IMG/VR virus record: IMGVR_UViG_3300008117_003079
Coordinates: 1 to 64,000 of that record
Source: a virus
DNA length: 64,000 nt
Reading direction: 5' to 3' (one strand)
The notes beneath the pieces were generated by a model. That model saw only the letters and a list, made by a program, of their open reading frames with translations, ran no database searches and had not been told where the DNA came from. Each line of letters opens with the position of its first letter. Within the stretch, counting starts at the first letter, position 1. A program made the position numbers and the translations under genes. This document shows, piece by piece, positions 25,948 through 34,838 of this stretch.

Positions 25948-26991
25948 TTATTTAAATATATCCCATTTTAAAACTACATCATTTACAAATTTATGAGTTA
26001 ATATGGATGATGTGTGTCCATACCAACTTCTTTCTAAATACTTTTTTTGTTCCTCAATACTCATACCGTTCATCTCTCTCCATAAAACTTTTGGCAGATT
26101 ATCTTTCTCCAATTCGAAATTAAAATTTCTTATACTCCATTCTATTATTCCTCCGTATAAAGATACTAAATTTTCTTCAAAAAACCAAAAATATCTACTA
26201 AAATCTATCTTATCTGCATAAGTTTTTACATACGCATTATCAAATTCTAATTGTTTTTGTTCCCAAGTATTACAAATATCTTTATTTTCAATTATACACT
26301 CATAAACTGATTTATTGGTTGGTGTATGATAATATGGTGGGGTTCTACCTTCTCTTAAATAATTTTTAGAAAAGTTATTACTCATATTAAAAAACTTTAT
26401 TTTTGTAATTCCATTTATTTCTAAAAAGTTGAGCAATAATAAAATATATTCGAACCATTCAAAATATCTTTCATTATAAGTCATAACTTTATCCAACCAT
26501 TCAAATGTAACTGGGTCTATATTAATAGGATTTTTGGTTGGATTGAAACCACCAGTTAAATGAAAATAACCATGTTCGTATTCTGTTGTTTTATCTTTAC
26601 CACCTATTAAGTAATCACTGGTATGTACCCAGCTATCATTTTGTTTAATATAACTGATTGCAGGGTTTTTGTTAGATTCATATTTTTCAGGTGAAATAAA
26701 AAATGAATTTCGTGTCAGAGTTGTCCATTGAGCAACTACCGATATATCATTTGGGTTTACACCTTGCTTTAATAAATCAGAAACTTTGTAAATAATAGAA
26801 CGAGCAATTGTTTTATTATCATGTGTAATAGTTCCATAATTATGTAATGTGTGTGTATCTTTTAATTTTTCTTGCAACCAATTGGCCCAAGTCCAATTTT
26901 CTATCGGGTCTCGTTCCCATCTTCTTTCATCACCAATATTAATTCTAAAATTGTTAGTAAATGAACAACCTGATACTACTATATGTTTCAT
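25948..26991 (-). CDS. SGNH/GDSL-like protein 1
   Basis: 347 residues. VVSGCSFTNNFRI at the N-terminus is the Ser-containing block I of SGNH/GDSL hydrolases in the GCSFT form common in phage and glycan clusters. SVVAQWTTLTRNSF resembles a later strand. A clear DxxH/HPN block was not found, so activity is uncertain; an acyl-transfer or deacetylation role on a polysaccharide is the family precedent. It overlaps the second SGNH gene by 4 bases, and the two are likely co-translated. It is one of three such genes in the island. Confidence 0.62.
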   Translation of the reverse strand: MKHIVVSGCSFTNNFRINIGDERRWERDPIENWTWANWLQEKLKDTHTLHNYGTITHDNKTIARSIIYKVSDLLKQGVNPNDISVVAQWTTLTRNSFFISPEKYESNKNPAISYIKQNDSWVHTSDYLIGGKDKTTEYEHGYFHLTGGFNPTKNPINIDPVTFEWLDKVMTYNERYFEWFEYILLLLNFLEINGITKIKFFNMSNNFSKNYLREGRTPPYYHTPTNKSVYECIIENKDICNTWEQKQLEFDNAYVKTYADKIDFSRYFWFFEENLVSLYGGIIEWSIRNFNFELEKDNLPKVLWREMNGMSIEEQKKYLERSWYGHTSSILTHKFVNDVVLKWDIFK

Positions 26992-27704
26992 ATATAATTT
27001 AATGTTTGTAATTTATTTGATAGAAAATTTGCCCACATTTCATGTCCTTCTTTATTAGGATGTTCATTTTCAGTTGTTTTAGTGTATCCACCAAATGTTT
27101 CTTTTAAAAAATTTGGATAATTTGATATTTCATTATCTGAAATCATGCAGTTATCCCATCCAAAAAAGTGCAAATGTTTATAACCATTTAATTCCAAATA
27201 TGCATATAGTGATTTTATATAATTTTTTGTTTTATTTATTTGATATTCTGTATCTAAAAAATATCTTATAAATCTTTGAAAATCATTATCATATAATTCT
27301 ATTAATTTTTTTCTGTCTTCATCCGTTCTATTATAATCTATATTTTCATTCATTACAAATTTAGTAAAATTCCCATAAAAATTTACATCTTTTAGTATTT
27401 TATCTGCCGATGCGTGTAATGCGTTTGGTATTGTAAAATACCAGTTCTTATTATTGTGTGTTGTAATAAGTTCTGTACGAATATAATTCGTCCATTGAAT
27501 TATTAATACATCTTCTTTTTTAAATTCTTCATTTAAAATATAAAATACTTTTCTAAAAACATAATCGTTGGATGCTCCACAATTTCCAAAGTTATAACAA
27601 TCTACTTTATGTTTTTCAGAAAGTAATTTTGTATAATTTTCTATTTCACAATTTTCTAACCCCTGACCTTCTGTAAACGAGCATCCAACGGAATATAATT
27701 TCAT
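26988..27704 (-). CDS. SGNH/GDSL-like protein 2
   Basis: 238 residues, nearer the canonical family length. Block I is GCSFTEGQGL (8-17); FGNCGASNDYVFRKVFYIL fits block II/III with Gly and Asn; and near the C-terminus NEHPNKEGHEMWANFL fits block V with catalytic His. The catalytic triad therefore looks complete, unlike its neighbour. Probable esterase or acyltransferase acting on a glycan. It starts at the stop of the upstream SDR gene and overlaps the downstream SGNH gene. Confidence 0.7.
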   Translation of the reverse strand: MKLYSVGCSFTEGQGLENCEIENYTKLLSEKHKVDCYNFGNCGASNDYVFRKVFYILNEEFKKEDVLIIQWTNYIRTELITTHNNKNWYFTIPNALHASADKILKDVNFYGNFTKFVMNENIDYNRTDEDRKKLIELYDNDFQRFIRYFLDTEYQINKTKNYIKSLYAYLELNGYKHLHFFGWDNCMISDNEISNYPNFLKETFGGYTKTTENEHPNKEGHEMWANFLSNKLQTLNYI

Positions 27705-28702
27705 TACAATCTACTTTTGTATTCTAAAATTGATTTTGTTAAACCTTCTTTCAAAGATGTTTGTGGTAAAATTCCATATTTTTTTTGCTTATCAGCTCCT
27801 AAACATCTAATTGGGTCACCATTTGTTTTGGTTTCATCCCATACTATGTTTTTAGTTTTGCCTGTAATTTCGGTATAACACTCGACAATGGTTTCAATTG
27901 TATCTTTGATACTTACTGCTTCTGCACATCCAAAGTTGATAATATCCCTAACTTCTTTTTTAACAACATCAATCGATGCCTGTGCAACATCATCTCCAAA
28001 TACAAAATCCCTTTTAGATGAACCATTACCCCAACAAACCATATCATCACCTTCTACATTGAATAGTTTCCAAATGTTAGATGATATTACAGTTGCATCT
28101 TGTGCAAAGTTATCGTTTGTTCCGTAGATATTTGAAGGTCTGATTACAGTCCAATTATCCCAACCATACTGAACTCTCAATGAATCCAAAGTAAGTTCTC
28201 CCATTCTTTTTGTCCAACCTGGATGCCAATCTAAACGAGATGGAGTTGATGCCCAAGTTTCTTCCTGATTCCATGTATCTTCTTCGTTCATTATATCTGC
28301 TGGTCTATAAACCCCAACCGATGAAAGATACACAAACCAATCAACTTTGGCATCAAACGATGCTTTAATCATATTGGTGTTAAACATCAACATTGGGAAT
28401 AGATAATCAGCAGGACAAGTTGATGACCTTGCTGGTGAACCTTTTACTCCTGCGATATGTAATACAATATTAATATCATCTAACTTAAATAAATTCTCAC
28501 AATGTGAAAGATATGTTAAATCGGTTTTAACCAATTCCAATCTATCTGTGTATTGTGCTTTTAAGAAGTTTAAATTTTCACTAAATTTAAGGTCTACTGC
28601 ATATACTTTATCAGCTCCTTCTTCTAAACATTTTCTAACGGTTGGTAATCCTACCAACCCATTTGCTCCTGTAACCAGAACGGTTTTTCCTTTTAATTCC
28701 AT
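27704..28702 (-). CDS. NAD-dependent sugar epimerase/dehydratase
   Basis: 332 residues. TGANGLVGLPTVRKC (10-25) is the GxxGxxG site; IVLHIAGVKGSPARSS and VIRPSNIYGTNDNF match extended SDRs such as UDP-glucose 4-epimerases and GDP-fucose synthases. The active-site block reads HPGWTKRMGE, where Pro holds the place usually taken by the catalytic Tyr (YGWSKRxGE in many relatives). This matches the irregular motif of the 24947 gene. It is probably in the nucleotide-sugar branch of the island. Confidence 0.8.
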   Translation of the reverse strand: MELKGKTVLVTGANGLVGLPTVRKCLEEGADKVYAVDLKFSENLNFLKAQYTDRLELVKTDLTYLSHCENLFKLDDINIVLHIAGVKGSPARSSTCPADYLFPMLMFNTNMIKASFDAKVDWFVYLSSVGVYRPADIMNEEDTWNQEETWASTPSRLDWHPGWTKRMGELTLDSLRVQYGWDNWTVIRPSNIYGTNDNFAQDATVISSNIWKLFNVEGDDMVCWGNGSSKRDFVFGDDVAQASIDVVKKEVRDIINFGCAEAVSIKDTIETIVECYTEITGKTKNIVWDETKTNGDPIRCLGADKQKKYGILPQTSLKEGLTKSILEYKSRL

Positions 28703-28709
28703 TTTATTT

Positions 28710-30113
28710 TTATTTTGTTGTGTAATCTATTTTTATTTTTTCAAATATTTCATCAAAACACTCATAGTTTTCAAATGAGTATATATGCTTTTGGTTATAT
28801 AATAATATATCAATTATTGAATAATACCAATTATGTAATTCCTCAATTGGCATGTTTTTTAGTTTAATTAATTCTTTTTCTAAAAGTAACATTCGCTTTT
28901 TAGGGTCTTTTTCTAAATCATAACTTTCATCTATAAATGGTTCAAAGGTTTTAAACCCTAATCTCCGTAATTCTGCTAATGTTAAATAATCCCCAAATAC
29001 TAAAAATGGTTGTAAATTTGATATTGGTTTAAATATTTTTTCTGAAAGGAATACGTTTGGTCCAAAGAATGTTTCGGTTACTAAATGAAAATATGAATTT
29101 GCGTACCATTCTTTTTTATTATTTCTAACTCCAAATGCTCTTTTTTTATCAGATGGCAATTCCTTTGTATCATCTTCATAAGGTAATAATTTCTCTAATT
29201 CAGATGTATATTTTTCAACATTTTCCTCCGTATCCTCATATACTTTATTTACAATATTTTTTAATATATTTTTTTCTAATTTTTCAATAAATGTAAATAA
29301 TCCATCTTTTAATAAATCGTATTTTAGTGCAAAATATCCCAACATAGTTCTTTGTGGTTTATTCATTGTTCTATTTGGGGATAAAAATTTATGTTTTCTA
29401 ATTTTAGTGGAATCTAAATCTTTTTCTTCAAGTAACTCACACAAATATCCCAAATTACCAATCATTGGAAATGAATTTATTTCATCGGCATATCCTCTTA
29501 TAAATAAATGCCCATTATATATTTTTATTTTACTATCAGGATATATTTCATAGTATTCCGAAAATTTACTTCCTCCTAAAATTATGATATTAGAAGCATC
29601 TACTCCTAATTCATTTAATTGGATTTCAAATTGTTGTATATTGTGTGAATCATATAAAGGGTCATGTATCATATTTACTAATATTTTTACTTTGCCCGAT
29701 TTAATTAAATCAAATAATTCAGGTTCTATAATGTCTTTTAAAAACCAAGTATATTCTGTATCATTTAACAAAAAACTGTTTTTATTATGTAGTGCAGAAA
29801 GTGTATCTTTTATTTCTAATGGATATACATAAATGAAATCATCATCTTTAATTTGATTAAATGATATTATATTTTTAGGAAAATTTCTAGAAAAATAATT
29901 AAACAATTCCGAATGGTCGAATTTTATACCCTTTTGTTCTGATTTATATTGTAGTATTTCATACCAATCTATTTTTAAATTGTTTTTTAAAACATATTGA
30001 ATAAATTTAGTAATAACAGGATGCATTCCATTACCAAATGGCTTGAGTTGACCGTGGTCAATATACCAATCGGTATATATCATTTTAAAATTTGAACCAT
30101 GTATTGCATTCAT
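28710..30113 (-). CDS. Putative glycosyltransferase (paralogue group A)
   Basis: 467 residues from ATG 30113 (MNAIHGSNFKMIYTDW). An upstream ATG at 30140 would overlap the preceding gene by 26 bases, so the internal start is preferred. The C-terminal third has ETFFGPNVFLSEKIFKPISN ... PFLVFGDYLTLAELRRLGF ... FEPFIDESYDL, matching the 21626 protein almost residue for residue. The upstream half (VNMIHDPLYDSHNIQQFE; NIIILGGSKFSEYYEI) suggests the acceptor-side Rossmann domain of a GT-B enzyme. The substrate is unknown. Confidence 0.6.
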   Translation of the reverse strand: MNAIHGSNFKMIYTDWYIDHGQLKPFGNGMHPVITKFIQYVLKNNLKIDWYEILQYKSEQKGIKFDHSELFNYFSRNFPKNIISFNQIKDDDFIYVYPLEIKDTLSALHNKNSFLLNDTEYTWFLKDIIEPELFDLIKSGKVKILVNMIHDPLYDSHNIQQFEIQLNELGVDASNIIILGGSKFSEYYEIYPDSKIKIYNGHLFIRGYADEINSFPMIGNLGYLCELLEEKDLDSTKIRKHKFLSPNRTMNKPQRTMLGYFALKYDLLKDGLFTFIEKLEKNILKNIVNKVYEDTEENVEKYTSELEKLLPYEDDTKELPSDKKRAFGVRNNKKEWYANSYFHLVTETFFGPNVFLSEKIFKPISNLQPFLVFGDYLTLAELRRLGFKTFEPFIDESYDLEKDPKKRMLLLEKELIKLKNMPIEELHNWYYSIIDILLYNQKHIYSFENYECFDEIFEKIKIDYTTK

Positions 30114-30114
30114 A

Positions 30115-31074
30115 TTAATATCTGTATATTTTTTTAACATTATTTCCTACATAATTGTTATCGTGAAAGAAACTTTCAAATAACAATTCATTTTTTATAT
30201 AATCTTTAGTACACATTAAATTAAAAATATTATCTGAAATTTCTGGTGATAGATTATAATTTATATTAGCATTCAGCATATCATTTACGAAATTTTTAAT
30301 TCCATCTACTATTTTTATTTTATCACTAAAGTATTTTTGATTTTCTGTATCGTTTTCGTTTATAAACTCACCATTAACAATATCGATATATGTTCCAACT
30401 TTATCGGTAAATACTGATTCAAAGAATATGATATTGTTTTTAAAATTACATTTTTCAAAATCATAAAAACCTTTTGTATTTTTCAAATCTATATTTCCTT
30501 TATAGGTCATATACCTGCCTTTCAAATCCAAATCAAATGTTTTTTGTAAATAATATTGAGTAGTACCTTGATAACCACTATCTACCATATATACATTTTT
30601 ACATTCTCCAATCGTATTATTAATATATTTTCTATACGAATCTCTTAATACCTTTGATTTACCCAATATATCTGGAGCACATAAATTTAAATTTGGTAAT
30701 CTATTTGAAGTATCAATTTGAATATCATTTTCAATAATGTAATTTATTTGAAATCTATCTTTAAGTAATTCGGATAAATTACCTTGGTATCTATGTAAAT
30801 TAAATGATTCATAAACATCATATTCAGATACAAACGAAGATAGTGATGCCAATTTTCTTGATGTTTTAAAATAAACTGAATTTGGTAAATTATATTTTAT
30901 TTTAAAATCTTGATATAATTGATTAAGAAAATATCCTTCTCGTGAGTTAAATAAAATCAAATCACCGTCTTTTACTTCATCTTTTAACCAATTAAAATAA
31001 TTAAATACTAATGGTCCAAAAAAGATATAACCAAGTTCTTCCAATGATTCTGGATTTTTAACAATGTGGTCCAT
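30115..31074 (-). CDS. COG5610-like glycan-cluster protein
   Basis: 319 residues. LGYIFFGPLVFNYFNWLKDEV ... LILFNSREGYFLNQLY ... KTSRKLASLSSFV (about 13-90) fits the region of COG5610-type proteins of polysaccharide clusters (consensus from memory: YGPLLxxFxxWL, FLARDGYLL, YVSRRA), where it follows a HAD-like part that is absent here. The Asp of FLARDGYL is Glu here (SREGYF). Function in the family is unclear, probably sugar modification or transfer. It shares a boundary base with the HAD gene, so the two may act as split parts of one larger protein. Confidence 0.6.
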   Translation of the reverse strand: MDHIVKNPESLEELGYIFFGPLVFNYFNWLKDEVKDGDLILFNSREGYFLNQLYQDFKIKYNLPNSVYFKTSRKLASLSSFVSEYDVYESFNLHRYQGNLSELLKDRFQINYIIENDIQIDTSNRLPNLNLCAPDILGKSKVLRDSYRKYINNTIGECKNVYMVDSGYQGTTQYYLQKTFDLDLKGRYMTYKGNIDLKNTKGFYDFEKCNFKNNIIFFESVFTDKVGTYIDIVNGEFINENDTENQKYFSDKIKIVDGIKNFVNDMLNANINYNLSPEISDNIFNLMCTKDYIKNELLFESFFHDNNYVGNNVKKIYRY

Positions 31075-31505
31075 TATAAATAAACTTTAAATGAAGGTAT
31101 ACCAAGTGAATTCCACAAATCAATTATTTCTTGTTTATCATCAAATGCACAAAACACATCATCTTTGATAAAATCATTGTACATTTTTCGTTTTAATTCT
31201 ACATCTTTAATATAATGATTTTCTTCACCTCTCATAAACAATCCATCATATTTAATCCCATATATTTCTAACCAATCCTGTGTAGAATTAAGTATCATTC
31301 GTGGTCTACTAGTTAGTATATAAATCCCATAATCATTATATAGGTGATTTATAATATCAATCATAGGTGCGTTTGGTTTATCTGATATTACATTTTTATA
31401 ATCATATAAAACATCCCAATCGATACTACCATCAGATTTAGTTGCAAGTGCATACCTCTTTTTATTTATTGAAAGAGTATTATCTATATCTACTATAACA
31501 ATCAT
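31074..31505 (-). CDS. HAD-family phosphatase (T4 Pnkp-phosphatase-like)
   Basis: 143 residues. VDIDNTLSI holds the DxDxT nucleophile block (Asp6, Asp8), YILTSRPR holds the second Ser/Thr block, and FDDKQEIIDLW near the end supplies the acidic metal site. The spacing resembles the small phosphatase domain of T4 polynucleotide kinase. In this setting it could dephosphorylate a sugar phosphate or act on nucleic-acid ends; sugar use is favoured by the neighbours. It overlaps the radical SAM gene by 4 bases. Confidence 0.75.
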   Translation of the reverse strand: MIVIVDIDNTLSINKKRYALATKSDGSIDWDVLYDYKNVISDKPNAPMIDIINHLYNDYGIYILTSRPRMILNSTQDWLEIYGIKYDGLFMRGEENHYIKDVELKRKMYNDFIKDDVFCAFDDKQEIIDLWNSLGIPSFKVYL

Positions 31506-32701
31506 TTTCGTAAACCTTGTTCTTTATAAGTTACTGGTATTTTAATACCAGTATTACACCCATTACAATTATCACAAAATGTGATGTATCCAAGTTCGGT
31601 AAATCCCAAATCAAACTTAATTAAATCTTTGGGGTATACTTCTGATAAATTTACATAATCATTTTCGTTTGGTGAAAACAATTTAGTTAGAACTGCGCTT
31701 GTATTAAGGTGACAATAATAAAACTTGCCATCATTCAATCCTCTAAATGGAGCAGTGCAACTATCAAAGTGATTTATGAGTTCTTCTTCACTCATATTAT
31801 TTTTAATTCTCAAATCACCAAAATCATACCACTCGATATTATTCCTTACATAGTGATTGATATTTTTCTCTTGGTAAGTTCCTAAAACTCTATCAACTTT
31901 ACTTTTTAATTTTTCTAATTTATTAGAGTAATTACTTACACTTAAAATAACATTATTATTTTTTAACACTTCTAGTATTTCTTCTTTTGGGAGGACTGTA
32001 CCATTAGTGGTTATTATAAACTTATCAATCTTATCTGAATACTTTTCTAAAATGTATTCGATTACATCTTTGATATTTGGGTGTAAAAACGGCTCTCCAC
32101 CAACTAAATGGAAAATACTTACATAATCAACAAGATTAAAATATAAGTCAATATCATTTAAGATAGTTTGAGTATCTCTGTGTTTTGGTAGTTCGTAATG
32201 TGGTATAAACATATTACAAAACGAACACGCCAAATTACATTTTTCAGTCACCAATACATCTGTTTGAAATATGTGAACCTTTTGTTTGTGTATAAATGGC
32301 CAAATAGATGCAATGTTTTTATACCAAGTATATTTTACATTTAGTTTATCTAAATATTCTTTATAGTATTGTCTATACTCATCTGATGTGATAATTACAT
32401 TTTCACCAGTTGGTTCAAAGTTATCTATATGAACTAATTTTAAATTCTCACGAGTGTTGACGAGGTTTTTTGATTGATGATAAAATGAACTAATTTCGTT
32501 TACATTCAATATAGTTGATTCATCTTTAACATCGTGGTCAACTATGTATTTTATTTTTAAAACATTATTACCCAACAAATAATCTACACTTCTAATAAAT
32601 TGGACACACTCTTTACTTGCACCGAATAGAACATATTCGGTTTCAGTATCCCATTCTTGGATAAATTTCTCAAAATTATGTAGATTAGGATTATATTTCA
32701 T
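31502..32701 (-). CDS. Radical SAM protein with N-terminal Rossmann-like domain
   Basis: 399 residues. Residues ~15-120 (VLFGASKECVQFIRSVDYLL ... YIVDHDV ... NVIITSDEYRQY) look like the sugar-linked Rossmann domain of polysaccharide-cluster proteins. From ~145 VTEKCNLACSFCNMFIPHY carries the CxxxCxxC cluster, followed by HLVGGEPFLHPN (GGEP SAM site) and FIITTNGTVLP. Near the C-terminus TFCDNCNGCNTG gives CxxCxxC, a likely auxiliary cluster (SPASM-like). It probably carries out radical chemistry on a nucleotide-linked or glycan sugar. Confidence 0.75.
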   Translation of the reverse strand: MKYNPNLHNFEKFIQEWDTETEYVLFGASKECVQFIRSVDYLLGNNVLKIKYIVDHDVKDESTILNVNEISSFYHQSKNLVNTRENLKLVHIDNFEPTGENVIITSDEYRQYYKEYLDKLNVKYTWYKNIASIWPFIHKQKVHIFQTDVLVTEKCNLACSFCNMFIPHYELPKHRDTQTILNDIDLYFNLVDYVSIFHLVGGEPFLHPNIKDVIEYILEKYSDKIDKFIITTNGTVLPKEEILEVLKNNNVILSVSNYSNKLEKLKSKVDRVLGTYQEKNINHYVRNNIEWYDFGDLRIKNNMSEEELINHFDSCTAPFRGLNDGKFYYCHLNTSAVLTKLFSPNENDYVNLSEVYPKDLIKFDLGFTELGYITFCDNCNGCNTGIKIPVTYKEQGLRK

Positions 32702-32704
32702 ATA

Positions 32705-33334
32705 TTAAAATACTACCCATTTACCACTTCCGTAGTGCGGATACTTTGATTTATATTTGTAGTGAATTACATCGGATGGAATATCTTTCTTTTTATTCCA
32801 AGTTGCTTCCGTTGGTGTGTAAGTTGAAACATCATTATCTTCAACTATAAAATGTAAAGGTAAATCAAAATTTCTAGCGTATTTATGAACTTCATAGAAT
32901 ATACCACTCTCAAAACTCATATCTCCTATAAATACCCAAACCTTTTCATCACTACCTTTGGCCTTAATTCCCATTGCTACACCCAATGCAATAGAAAGAG
33001 TTCCACCTACAATTGCGGATGAATAAAACTTCTCATCTATCTTACAAAGAGTTATAGATTTACCATCAAGTATTTCATCGGTAATCCATTGTGGAGATAT
33101 TCCTTTTAATAAAGCATGGTAGTGAGACCTCCAAGTTGAAAACACCCAATCGTTTTTAGATATTCTTTTGAATACCTCTATTAGTTGTTCTTCATTTCCG
33201 TTTGATAAGTGAATTGGTCCTCTGATTTTACCATCTTCCCAGTTTTGAACTATATCATTCTCAAACTGAATGAGTTCTTCTGCATTCCAATTATGTTCTC
33301 TAACTATTGGATATTGTTCTAAATTTTGTATCAT
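32705..33334 (-). CDS. Truncated E1-alpha-like thiamine diphosphate enzyme subunit
   Basis: 209 residues (ordinary E1 alpha ~370). GGTLSIALGVAMGIKAKG precedes the thiamine-diphosphate fingerprint: G137-D138-M ... N167, a 31-residue GD-to-N span typical of the pyrophosphate-binding site. The region HYHALLKGISP aligns with the HxHxL area of E1 alpha. The C-terminus is short. It likely pairs with the E1-beta-like protein at 23276-23818 to form the whole active site across a subunit interface. It is followed by the epimerase and RmlC-like genes, and overlaps the RmlC-like gene by 4 bases. Confidence 0.75.
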   Translation of the reverse strand: MIQNLEQYPIVREHNWNAEELIQFENDIVQNWEDGKIRGPIHLSNGNEEQLIEVFKRISKNDWVFSTWRSHYHALLKGISPQWITDEILDGKSITLCKIDEKFYSSAIVGGTLSIALGVAMGIKAKGSDEKVWVFIGDMSFESGIFYEVHKYARNFDLPLHFIVEDNDVSTYTPTEATWNKKKDIPSDVIHYKYKSKYPHYGSGKWVVF

Positions 33335-33867
33335 CTATCTCTTTTTTGTAGTATTGGATTGTTTGTTGGCCATTCCATTTGATATTCAGGGTCATTCCAC
33401 TTTACCACACCTTGTTCATTTGCATCCACATAACCGTCTTTGTAAAATAAGTTATAGTGAAACATACAATCAGTTAATGCATAGTGTCCGTTTGCAAATC
33501 CTGGTGGAACTAATACCTGATTTCTTAATCTTTCCGTTATAATAAAACTTTCCCACTCCCCAAAGGTAGGACTATTTTCTCTCATATCCAAAACAACTAA
33601 ATAGATATCACCTACTGCTGCTTGTACCAATTTCCAAGTCTTTTTATCCCAGTGTAATCCTCTCAATACACCTTTATAAGAACGAGAGAATCTACCATGT
33701 ACTTCACATTTGCCATCGATATAATCAACTATTGGGTGCTCAATTGAATGAAATGTTGTCCATATTTCACCTCTGTATTCTCTAAATACGGATGGTTGAA
33801 ATACTGGAACCTCATGTCCAAATTTTTTTGATGGAGTAATTTGAAACTCATCCCATTTACTACTCAT
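33331..33867 (-). CDS. RmlC-like dTDP-sugar 3,5-epimerase or isomerase
   Basis: 178 residues, the RmlC size. GVLRGLHWDKKTWKLVQAA (about 66-84) is the conserved cupin segment in which His of GLHW acts as base; GDIYLVVLDMRENSPTFGEW and PPGFANGHYAL complete the family signature. It likely epimerises C3/C5 of a 4-keto nucleotide sugar. The start is ATG 33867 with a 4-base overlap to the E1-alpha gene; next to it lies an epimerase gene, so they plausibly act in the same pathway. Confidence 0.82.
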   Translation of the reverse strand: MSSKWDEFQITPSKKFGHEVPVFQPSVFREYRGEIWTTFHSIEHPIVDYIDGKCEVHGRFSRSYKGVLRGLHWDKKTWKLVQAAVGDIYLVVLDMRENSPTFGEWESFIITERLRNQVLVPPGFANGHYALTDCMFHYNLFYKDGYVDANEQGVVKWNDPEYQMEWPTNNPILQKRDR

Positions 33868-33868
33868 A

Positions 33869-34834
33869 TTATGTATTATTTGCGTATCCTAAAGGAAATC
33901 CATTTCTAAATTCTGCTCCCATTTTTGGAACAATCATTTGGTATGCGTGAATTAATTCTTCGATACCTCTATCTAACCCCCACTCTGGTACCCATCCAGT
34001 TTCCTCTAGCTTTGCGTTAGAAACTATGTAATCCCTCTTATCGGGGTCTTCGTAATAATCGTTGTATGATACGGCAAAATCCTTTACCTGGGATTGAATC
34101 TTTTCTAATAATTCTTGCTTTGAAAGATTGGCATTACTCAACCCTACATTAAATACTTGTCCTTTATATTTTTCGTAATTTATAATCATAAATAAAAATG
34201 TAAATGCTACATCTTGAATATGAATAAAATTTCTCTTAAAGTTTTTCTCAAATACTACAATGTATTTATCAGTAATTGCTTTATAAACAAAATCGTTTAC
34301 CAATAAATCGGTTCTCATACGAGGTGATACACCAAATACAGTTGCCAATCTAAATGTAATTGCCGATGTGGTTGCTCTTAAAAAAGTTTCAGCATCACAC
34401 TTTGTTTGTCCATACACTGATATAGGTGTTAAAGGTGAATCTTCGGTGCATTCAGTTTGTCCAACTCCAATACCATAACCACTATTTGTATTTGGATATA
34501 AAATTTTTTTATCCTTTGCAAATTTTACTATGTTACATATTTGGTCAAAATTGATTTCCCTTGCCAGCTTTGGGTCTGCTGCGCAAGCTGGGAACCCAAC
34601 AATTGCAGCTAATGGAATTATTACATCAGCTTCATTACACAACTTTTCTAAAAGAGATTCATTACGAACATCTCCATATATGAATTTGAATTTAGGATTT
34701 GAAGTATATTGTAATAATGAGGTTTGATTAAATAATAGTTTATCCAATACTACTACCTTATAGTTTTGTTCCAATAACATACCAACTAATACAGAACCCA
34801 AATAACCTGCACCACCTGTAATTAATACTTTCAT
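33869..34834 (-). CDS. NAD-dependent epimerase/dehydratase with intact YxxxK
   Basis: 321 residues. ITGGAGYLGSVLVGML is the nucleotide site; ADVIIPLAAIVGFPAC follows the extended-SDR pattern; and SVYGQTKCDAETFL keeps the catalytic Tyr and Lys. FRLATVFGVSPRMRTDL and NFIHIQDVAFTFLF match sugar-epimerase strands. This is the only one of the three island SDRs whose YxxxK motif looks canonical. It probably makes the 4-keto sugar used by the RmlC-like protein encoded downstream. Confidence 0.85.
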   Translation of the reverse strand: MKVLITGGAGYLGSVLVGMLLEQNYKVVVLDKLLFNQTSLLQYTSNPKFKFIYGDVRNESLLEKLCNEADVIIPLAAIVGFPACAADPKLAREINFDQICNIVKFAKDKKILYPNTNSGYGIGVGQTECTEDSPLTPISVYGQTKCDAETFLRATTSAITFRLATVFGVSPRMRTDLLVNDFVYKAITDKYIVVFEKNFKRNFIHIQDVAFTFLFMIINYEKYKGQVFNVGLSNANLSKQELLEKIQSQVKDFAVSYNDYYEDPDKRDYIVSNAKLEETGWVPEWGLDRGIEELIHAYQMIVPKMGAEFRNGFPLGYANNT

Positions 34835-34838
34835 AATT

